Assembly: GCA_002361095.1 (NCBI GenBank)
Contig: DERU01000243.1
Location: 600 to 14,828, forward strand
Source of the DNA: Lachnospiraceae bacterium UBA3332
GTDB taxonomy: Bacteria; Bacillota; Clostridia; Lachnospirales; Lachnospiraceae
Direction of reading: 5' to 3'
DNA: 14,229 nt
Of this stretch, positions 6,871-12,678 are shown piece by piece. The notes beneath the pieces were generated by a model that ran no database searches, was not told where the DNA came from, and saw only the letters and a program-made list of their open reading frames with translations. The translations under genes were made by a program, and so were the position numbers. Positions within the stretch are counted from its first letter, which is position 1. Each line of letters starts with the position of its first letter.

Positions 6871-7266
6871 TCACTCCTGCAGCCAGCCTGCCTCCACGTC
6901 CTCCCTCAATTTACAAAACAGCCCGTAAAACCGTTCCTTCGTCTGCCGGACAATATCCAGCGCAACCGCCCGGTTATAAGAATGTGCCACATTATTCCTT
7001 GCCCGCAAAGCCGCCAGCCATGCGTCCTCGTCCCAAATCATGGACGCACGATACGCTGTCTTAATAATGAATTTCGGGGAACCGGTCGCCGCCGCCTCGA
7101 AGCCGTGCGCTTCCAGAATCTCTTTCATCATTTTCCACGACTGCTCAAAACAGATCTCATATAAACCGACCAATCCTGTCATGACCACATTGTCATATGG
7201 CTCCTGGTATCCATAAATATCCTCCAGATTCCTCAGTGCGGCACAAAAATTCTCATACTTTTTCAT
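6871..7266 (-). CDS. hepT: HepT-like HEPN protein (HI0074 family), candidate type VII toxin
   Basis: This 131-residue helical protein is of the HI0074 / nucleotidyltransferase substrate-binding family, part of the HEPN group. The HEPN ribonuclease motif RX4HXY is intact at residues 90-97 (RNNVAHSY), preceded by the usual Trp-containing helix (MIWDEDAWLAALRA, 76-89). In characterised MntA-HepT pairs the HEPN protein is an RNase toxin and the partner adds AMP to the Tyr of this motif; here that would be Tyr97. The ATG at 7266 is chosen over upstream in-frame starts because homology-like sequence begins at MKKYENFCAALRNL and the start overlaps the end of mntA by 14 nt (stop at 7253), implying coupled translation. 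Toxicity is inferred from motif and gene order, not shown. Confidence 0.85.
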   Translation of the reverse strand: MKKYENFCAALRNLEDIYGYQEPYDNVVMTGLVGLYEICFEQSWKMMKEILEAHGFEAAATGSPKFIIKTAYRASMIWDEDAWLAALRARNNVAHSYNRAVALDIVRQTKERFYGLFCKLREDVEAGWLQE

Positions 7267-7546
7267 ATAACAGCAGACCTTCCTTCTCAATGGAACCGCG
7301 CAGTTCCTCCCGCACGCTCCCGTCAAGATCCACAACATCATATTGCAGCAGCGTGGAAGTTTCCTCCTCCACATCCAGCGCAAATTTCACGCAGTTTCCG
7401 CCGCTTACCGCGAGGTCAATGTCGCTGGCCCTCTTAAAATCCCCCCTCGCCCTTGAACCGAACAGAATCACCTTTTGGAGTCCGTATTTTCGGGCCAGCA
7501 TGCGGATTTCCTCTATTACGATGGGTTTGATGCCCGTTTCCTTCAT
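7253..7546 (-). CDS. mntA: MNT-domain nucleotidyltransferase (MntA-like, HI0073 family), candidate type VII antitoxin
   Basis: This 97-residue protein is a minimal nucleotidyltransferase. The signature GSX10DXD is exact: Gly30-Ser31, ten residues, then Asp42-Ile-Asp44, within LFGSRARGDFKRASDIDLAV (28-47). A third acidic position is available in YDVVDLD (69-75, probably Asp73). In MntA-HepT systems this enzyme transfers AMP to the HEPN partner and neutralises it. The ATG at 7546 is preferred to a TTG at 7573, which lacks a ribosome binding site and lies inside the palindrome region; GGGG lies about 8 nt before the ATG and GGGAGG further up. Its end overlaps hepT in another frame. Antitoxin function is by family analogy. 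Confidence 0.87.
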   Translation of the reverse strand: MKETGIKPIVIEEIRMLARKYGLQKVILFGSRARGDFKRASDIDLAVSGGNCVKFALDVEEETSTLLQYDVVDLDGSVREELRGSIEKEGLLLYEKV

Positions 7547-7571
7547 TTTCTGTCCCCGTTCCTCCCGCCGC

Positions 7572-7588
7572 AAAAAGTACTACTTTTT
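7572..7588. promoter_or_regulatory. Perfect 8-bp inverted repeat over the predicted mntA transcription start (candidate operator)
   Basis: The sequence AAAAAGTACTACTTTTT consists of 8-bp arms (AAAAAGTA / TACTTTTT) around one central base. It begins two bases after the predicted -10 and spans the expected start site, 26 nt before the ATG of mntA. A stem with a 1-nt loop cannot form a normal RNA hairpin, so a protein-binding site is more likely than a terminator. Confidence 0.45.
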
Positions 7589-7589
7589 C

Positions 7590-7618
7590 ATCTTAACATA
7601 GCGTTATGGGCAAAGCAA
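7590..7618 (-). promoter_or_regulatory. Possible promoter of mntA-hepT
   Basis: TTGCTT (7613-7618) and TAAGAT (7590-7595) are 17 bp apart on the minus strand, in the 87-nt gap after the upstream fusion gene. Both hexamers are moderate matches. The start would fall inside the inverted repeat at 7572-7588. Confidence 0.45.
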
Positions 7619-7633
7619 GATACATTTTCGCGT

Positions 7634-9334
7634 TTATCCCGCATCCGGTAAAGGTTCCTGCGGTTTAAAATGCAGCCACTCCCGCAAGGCTTTAGCCACC
7701 GTGCCGTTTTTGAGCTGCGCAAGCGCTTCCGCCGCCCAATCCGGAAACGTTTCCTTTTCACAGGCAAAAACCAGCGTCACCAAAGGAGCCAGAAACGCGT
7801 CCGCCCTTTGTTCTTCCTCCAGCCCCTCCATACCGTATGTCTCCCGAAAAGCGGCGGCCGCTTCCGGGGAAAGGGCGCATGTGACATTGCGGACATCGCC
7901 GTAGGCCAATCCCTTTCCCAATAAATTGTAATCAAACAGAAACGCCTGTCCAAAATCCTTTGCCACGGCAAGGTTCGTCCAGTAAAAATCATTGTACGTC
8001 AGCGTCCGGGGCAGTGCGTCGATGCGGCTGCGGATTTCGGCCGCATGGGCGGCAAATTCCTTCCAAAGCGGATTTTCAGTCGTGCCCGTCCGCCTCGCCA
8101 CCTTCGCCATATTGTCCGGCGTGATCCCATCCGTCTCGTCGTACAGCGCCGCCCTTCTGCCCGCAAGCCAGTCCCTTCCCTTATCGTGCAGATTCCGGTA
8201 CCATTTTGCCAGCGCCCTCGCCACCCGCACATTTGTCAAATCCTCCCCGGTTCCCGGCCGGAAGGTATCGTCGGCGTTTAAGTCAGGCAGAAGAATGGCA
8301 CATTCGGTGGCGGCCAGCAGCGGCAGCGTCTGTATGCCAAGCGATGCCAGCAAACGGTAATTTTCGATTTCCCGGGTGTCTTCCCGTTTTTCAAATACTT
8401 TTAACACATAGAAGTTTCCTTCCGACTCCACCCGGAACAGCGAAACACCGTCCTTGACGCGCATAGGCGTACAAACGGGATTGCGCACCTTCATTCTGGC
8501 AAGCTGTATAACAGGGGAGGACGGAAACAGTTTCGGAGCCATTCCCTGCTCCATAAGCAGTTCGTTGATCCGCAAAAGCGCCGCCTCGTCGATGCCCTCC
8601 CAGGTAAGCAGTTCCGCCCCGCTGCATCTGTGCAGCTGTGCGGCGTACCGGATTTTTCTTTTGGAAAAAGCTTCTGCGGCGGCTTTTGGGAGACGATCCG
8701 TCAGTACCGCAGAAGGCAAAAGCCGCGCCGGCTCTTTGGGCAAAAAGTTTTTGTCAAACTCGGCCGTTTCCGCCGGATCCACCTGATAAACCGCATCCTC
8801 CACAAATCTGCCGGTAACGCCCTCCAGCGCGCCGTCATAAAGTTCCGTCGCCATCAGCGCGTCGTAGCTGTCACCGTTTTCGGAAACAATCCCATACCAC
8901 GCCGCCCGCCCAAAGCCGAACCTCGGATAATAGTCGGGATGTCCGTACAGCAGGATTGCCCGGTATCCCAGGCGTTTGGCTTCCGCAATGGAACGGCGCA
9001 TCAGGGCGGAACCGACCCCCCGCATCTTATAATCCGGCAGAACGCTGAGCGGCCCAAAACTCAGCACTTCCACCTCCCGTCCCTCCGGCGTGATCACCTT
9101 CGCCAGACTGTATATCACATGCCCCACAATCCGGCCGTCCGCCTCCGCCACAAAATCCAGCTGCGGCACATAGCAGGGACTTTCCCGCAGCTTATGCACC
9201 AGCAAATGCTCCCCGTCGCAGGTGGGGTGATCCATACATCCCCAAAACGCCTCCCGGGTCAGTTCCTCCACCCTGCGGTAATCCGCCGGTGTTTCCAATC
9301 GTATATCCACCTCTGTTTTCTTCTTTTTTTCCAT
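7634..9334 (-). CDS. Fusion protein: YhbS-like GNAT acetyltransferase + APH/choline-kinase-like phosphotransferase
   Basis: This 566-residue cytoplasmic protein joins two enzyme folds. Residues about 8-190 form a GNAT acetyltransferase of the YhbS type: SFGPLSVLPDYKMRGVGSAL (92-111) holds the acetyl-CoA motif RGVGSA, and LLYGHPDYYPRFGF (128-141) is characteristic of that group. A helical linker follows (about 225-280, including TWEGIDEAALLRINELL). Residues about 290-560 look like an aminoglycoside phosphotransferase/choline kinase domain: YVLKVFE with a candidate ATP lysine (312), the catalytic loop LTYNDFYWTNLAV (about 445-457) with Asp449 and Asn454, and the metal motif FLFDYN (465-470) with Asp468. 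The usual HGD of the loop is YND here. The ATG at 9334 is preferred over a TTG at 9364 because AAGGGA lies 7 nt upstream. It follows the GH127 gene by 35 nt, suggesting one transcript. Substrates are unknown; a modified sugar, nucleoside or antibiotic are all possible. Confidence 0.85.
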   Translation of the reverse strand: MEKKKKTEVDIRLETPADYRRVEELTREAFWGCMDHPTCDGEHLLVHKLRESPCYVPQLDFVAEADGRIVGHVIYSLAKVITPEGREVEVLSFGPLSVLPDYKMRGVGSALMRRSIAEAKRLGYRAILLYGHPDYYPRFGFGRAAWYGIVSENGDSYDALMATELYDGALEGVTGRFVEDAVYQVDPAETAEFDKNFLPKEPARLLPSAVLTDRLPKAAAEAFSKRKIRYAAQLHRCSGAELLTWEGIDEAALLRINELLMEQGMAPKLFPSSPVIQLARMKVRNPVCTPMRVKDGVSLFRVESEGNFYVLKVFEKREDTREIENYRLLASLGIQTLPLLAATECAILLPDLNADDTFRPGTGEDLTNVRVARALAKWYRNLHDKGRDWLAGRRAALYDETDGITPDNMAKVARRTGTTENPLWKEFAAHAAEIRSRIDALPRTLTYNDFYWTNLAVAKDFGQAFLFDYNLLGKGLAYGDVRNVTCALSPEAAAAFRETYGMEGLEEEQRADAFLAPLVTLVFACEKETFPDWAAEALAQLKNGTVAKALREWLHFKPQEPLPDAG

Positions 9335-9369
9335 GCCGCTTTCCCTTCTTTTCCTCCTGTCCAAGCCGT

Positions 9370-11211
9370 CTATTCCATGCCTTCATCCCGTCCGGCAAAC
9401 GGCATCTCCGTCATCCGCAGTTTGGCACAGCCGTACGGATACAGCTGCATTTCTTCTGCCCTGCCTGCCGCACTGGCGGATACGGGCATTTTGGCGCAGA
9501 CGCTGTCGTACCCGTCCGCAAACTCCCACTCCACCGGACAGAGCCCGGCTTTGAGCGTGACGGAAGGACAAACCGAAGAAAACGGAATTTCGTCCCCCTC
9601 CTGCAGATACACCGTAAGCGGCCCGCCGTCAAAACCGTAACGCCATTCGGACTGGGGCAGCAGTTCATAATCGCAATACGGGAAACGCCGCTCCACACCG
9701 TCCTGTTCATATTCCAGCTTCCGGTATTGCGCCCGAACCGGAAGGGCAAACACCAGCGGGCCGTACTCGGCGCTCCACAGCCCCGACCGCTGTTTCACAA
9801 GGCGCGGGGCATCGGTACAGCAAACCGAAACTGCCTCTTCCCCGCTCCACTCTTTTTCTATCGTATAAAAACCGGTAAGTTCCACCGGCCTGCCGTCCAC
9901 CCTGCATTCCTTTGCCCATTCCGGAATCCGGATTTTCAGCGCAAAACGAACCGGCTTTTGCACCCGTACCACATATTTACAGGAGAAGCGGAAGGGGTAT
10001 TCGCTTTTTGCCGCAATACACACCCGGGTGTCCCCGATCACCGTATGCAGCCGGGCCGGAAGCATGGAACAGACCACCCCGTCGTCCGCCCGCAAAAAGG
10101 CGTTCATCGCAAGCTTGGGCCAGCCCTGCCCGAAATTGGCGGTGCAGCAGCCGAAATTGGGTTCCAGGCCAAACAGATGCGAATCGGCCCCGTTGGTGCG
10201 AAAAATCGGCTTGCCCGGAAAGCGGATACAGGCAATCTGGTTGACCATCTGGTCATATTGGTGTGTCCACATATCATCGCTCAAAGCCGCCGGAAGGGCG
10301 TTGAACGCGATGCGCTCCAGGCGCCGGGCCCATACGCAGTCCCCGGTGGCGGCAAAGAGCAGTTCGCAGCTGTACATCAGTTCCACCACCCCGCACAGTT
10401 CCGTCCCCTGGTTATTGGCAATACCGGACAGGCATTCATCCCCCGTAAAGGTTCCCACTGCGGTTCCGTTATATTCTTCCAGAACCTGCCAGAGTTCTTC
10501 CGCCCGGTTTCGGTAAGTCTCCCCGAAAAGCGAGCAGCAGACCGCCTCATATTTGAGCATCATGGCGAGGTTCACAACATGCGTATGGAACGTCCACTGA
10601 TTCATCGGCCGTTTCCAGCTTTCGATATAGGAAGGATAATCCGCCCCCTGGTCCCGCAGCATACGGGCAAGTTCCAAAAGCCATTCCTCCCGGCAATCCT
10701 CATAGAGAAACCCAATCGGAATCAGGCATTCAAACCAGCGGAATTTCCCCCAGTCAAACAGGGTGATTTCCCCCGCCCGCAGCATCCTGTCCAGACACTG
10801 CATAGAACGGTAGAGACCTTCTTTGGCACGGGCGCTGTCCGTAAATGTGCAGTAGAGGGCCAGTACCTTCCCAATCAGAAAATGCGCCCACACATCGTAG
10901 GTTTTCCGTTCTTTTGGGCCGCACGGACAAATCCATCCGTCCGCCTGCTGCCGGTCCAAAATCGCACCGATATACAAATCCGCGCGCCGTTTCATGTCCC
11001 CGTCCTCCAGCAGATACGCCAGCGGGATAAAGCCGTCCAGCCAGTAGGGCACCCGCTCCCATCCCTCCCGGCCGCCGCCAATCCACGCGCTGTCCCTGAT
11101 GTCCGGCCAGATACGGTCCAGGTTGCCGCAAAGACCGTCCGCCTGCATCCGCAGCTGCCGCAAAAGCCAGCCCTCCGGCCTGATTTCATTGCCGCCAAAA
11201 AGATGATACAT
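9370..11211 (-). CDS. GH127/DUF1680 family glycoside hydrolase (beta-L-arabinofuranosidase-like)
   Basis: This 613-residue protein belongs to the DUF1680/GH127 family, whose characterised members release beta-L-arabinofuranose using a zinc-bound cysteine nucleophile. An N-terminal (alpha/alpha)-barrel (about 1-400) shows SAWIGGGREGWERVPYWLDG (41-60), DRQQADGWICP (86-96), ELCGVVELMY (271-280) and WARRLERIAFNALPA (294-308). The double-Cys motif FGCCTANFGQGWPK (353-366) places the likely nucleophile pair at Cys355-Cys356; most relatives have CCPPN there. The rest is beta-rich, as in the family. There is no signal peptide, so it acts on imported oligosaccharides. The ATG at 11211 has AGGAGG about 9 nt upstream. 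It lies between the sulfatase and the fusion gene. Related families (GH137, GH142, GH146) overlap this group, so sugar specificity is uncertain. Confidence 0.85.
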   Translation of the reverse strand: MYHLFGGNEIRPEGWLLRQLRMQADGLCGNLDRIWPDIRDSAWIGGGREGWERVPYWLDGFIPLAYLLEDGDMKRRADLYIGAILDRQQADGWICPCGPKERKTYDVWAHFLIGKVLALYCTFTDSARAKEGLYRSMQCLDRMLRAGEITLFDWGKFRWFECLIPIGFLYEDCREEWLLELARMLRDQGADYPSYIESWKRPMNQWTFHTHVVNLAMMLKYEAVCCSLFGETYRNRAEELWQVLEEYNGTAVGTFTGDECLSGIANNQGTELCGVVELMYSCELLFAATGDCVWARRLERIAFNALPAALSDDMWTHQYDQMVNQIACIRFPGKPIFRTNGADSHLFGLEPNFGCCTANFGQGWPKLAMNAFLRADDGVVCSMLPARLHTVIGDTRVCIAAKSEYPFRFSCKYVVRVQKPVRFALKIRIPEWAKECRVDGRPVELTGFYTIEKEWSGEEAVSVCCTDAPRLVKQRSGLWSAEYGPLVFALPVRAQYRKLEYEQDGVERRFPYCDYELLPQSEWRYGFDGGPLTVYLQEGDEIPFSSVCPSVTLKAGLCPVEWEFADGYDSVCAKMPVSASAAGRAEEMQLYPYGCAKLRMTEMPFAGRDEGME

Positions 11212-11271
11212 CCGCCTGCCCTCCTGTCACGAATTTCTGTTTACCCGAAATGAAAACCCCTTTTTGAAAAG

Positions 11272-11300
11272 AGTATAACACGCTGCAGTCCTGCCTGCAA
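11272..11300 (-). promoter_or_regulatory. Possible promoter upstream of the GH127 gene
   Basis: TATACT (11272-11277) is preceded at 17 bp by TTGCAG (11295-11300), a weak -35. It sits in the 97-nt gap after the sulfatase gene, about 60 nt before the GH127 ATG. A small dyad, TGCAG-6-CTGCA (11284-11299), overlaps its -35 and spacer and could be an operator. Confidence 0.35.
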
Positions 11301-11308
11301 TCAAACTT

Positions 11309-12658
11309 TCAGGCATATCCCTCTTTTTGCTCCTCCCGCTCCCACAGGTCGTAAGTATGGATATCCTTGCTATCGCTGACATATACGGTTCCGTCCCCGG
11401 TATTGGTGGTAAAACTGCGGATTGTCCCTTTTAAGACCGGGTCCTGCGTGCGCTGCTGCCAGGCGTCCATACGCGCGCGCATCTGTTCAAGGATGCCCGC
11501 ATATTCCGCCTGACCGGCTGCGTTGTTTCTCTCCAAGGGATCAAACACCAAATCATACAGCTGTTCCCTGTCCACCTTCCTGTCCTGCCACCCATATTCC
11601 AAAAGCAGTTCCTTGCTTGCCCCTTCGTCACAATCCGCACAGTATACGGTATCGGCCTGCGCATATCTTCTGATATACAGCCACCGCTTTGTGCGCACCA
11701 TTCTCTGGGGTTCATAATTGCAATGATAACTGACCTCCGCATACAATTCTTCCCGGACCTGTTCCTGTCTCCCTGTCAAAACCGGCAGCAGACTCACCCC
11801 CTGTACCCAATCCGGAACCGGAATACCGGTCAGTTCACACAACGTCGGAAAAAAGTCCACTTGGGAAACCAGCGCGTCGCTCACCCTCCCCGGCATAATC
11901 AGGGAGGGGCAAACCAATATTCCAAAGACGCCCGTCCCGTATTGGGTTAAATTACACTTCATGCCCGGAAAGGCAATCCCGTGATCCGTCGTGCATAAAA
12001 CAATCGTATTTTCCCCCCACCCCCTCTCATAAATTCCGTCCATCAGACATCCTGCCGCATCATCGAACCGCTTTGCCTCCGCCATAAAATCCGCCATATC
12101 CTGTCTGGTCTGCTCCGTATCGGGGAGCGGCTCGGGCGGCCTTACATAAGCAGCATTTCCTGCCGCGTCCCCCCGGGTAAACGGCCGGTGGGTATCGGAA
12201 AAACCGATATCCAAAAAGAACGGACCGTTTCCCACCTCCTCCAAAGCCTCCAGGGCCTGTTTAGCCATTTCTGCGGAACCGCATCCTTCTATCTCCAAAA
12301 TCCGGTCATACGCAATCCCGTTCCGTTTTCTTGTCACATGCTGTATGCCTGCCAGAATCGTGGTATATCCGTATTCCTGTAAAAGATAAGCAAGATGGCA
12401 TTCCTTATGGGTAAGTTCAAACCCCCGGTTCACCAGTCCCAACATTCCGGCGCTGTGCGGCCACATTCCCGTCAGCAGTCCGGCCCGGCTGGGAGAGCAG
12501 CTGGGCGCAGCGCAATGCAAATCCCGAAATACCACGCCCCTCTCCGCCAGCTTTTGCAAATTCGGCGTCGCAACCGCGTAACCGTAGGGTTGAATATACC
12601 TGCCCGCATCATGACAATGCAAATAGACGATATTTTTTCTGCTGCTTTCTTCCTTCAT
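11309..12658 (-). CDS. Sulfatase, sulfamidase (heparan N-sulfatase)-like
   Basis: This 449-residue protein is a type I formylglycine sulfatase. The maturation motif is CSPSR at 54-58 within CAAPSCSPSRAGLLTG (49-64), so Cys54 should become formylglycine. The N-terminal region (NIVYLHCHDAGRYIQPYG, 9-26) lacks the usual DD pair but keeps Asp17. The later stretch MWPHSAGMLGL (65-75) resembles N-sulfoglucosamine sulfohydrolases more than aryl or choline sulfatases. DTHRPF and TTDHGIAFPGMKCN supply the other metal and substrate residues. No signal peptide is present, so the enzyme is cytoplasmic and would need the anaerobic radical-SAM maturase, which is not in this window. GAGGAAAGGAA lies about 10 nt before the ATG. 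The gene follows the AraC-type regulator by 20 nt. Sulfatase identity is firm; N-sulfatase specificity is a resemblance judgement. Confidence 0.88.
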   Translation of the reverse strand: MKEESSRKNIVYLHCHDAGRYIQPYGYAVATPNLQKLAERGVVFRDLHCAAPSCSPSRAGLLTGMWPHSAGMLGLVNRGFELTHKECHLAYLLQEYGYTTILAGIQHVTRKRNGIAYDRILEIEGCGSAEMAKQALEALEEVGNGPFFLDIGFSDTHRPFTRGDAAGNAAYVRPPEPLPDTEQTRQDMADFMAEAKRFDDAAGCLMDGIYERGWGENTIVLCTTDHGIAFPGMKCNLTQYGTGVFGILVCPSLIMPGRVSDALVSQVDFFPTLCELTGIPVPDWVQGVSLLPVLTGRQEQVREELYAEVSYHCNYEPQRMVRTKRWLYIRRYAQADTVYCADCDEGASKELLLEYGWQDRKVDREQLYDLVFDPLERNNAAGQAEYAGILEQMRARMDAWQQRTQDPVLKGTIRSFTTNTGDGTVYVSDSKDIHTYDLWEREEQKEGYA

Positions 12659-12678
12659 TCCAAATGATTTCCTTTCCT

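Noticed and set aside
9289..11253. A 654-codon open frame on the plus strand opposite the GH127 gene
   Set aside because: It is the antisense shadow of a GC-rich coding region. It has Pro/Arg/His-rich low-sense composition, no ribosome binding site, and covers a gene with clear family motifs.
11264..11268. Short A/T dyad near CTTTTTGAAAAG, considered as a terminator after the sulfatase gene
   Set aside because: The arms are only 5 bp and AT-only, without a stable stem, so transcription could read through into the GH127 gene.
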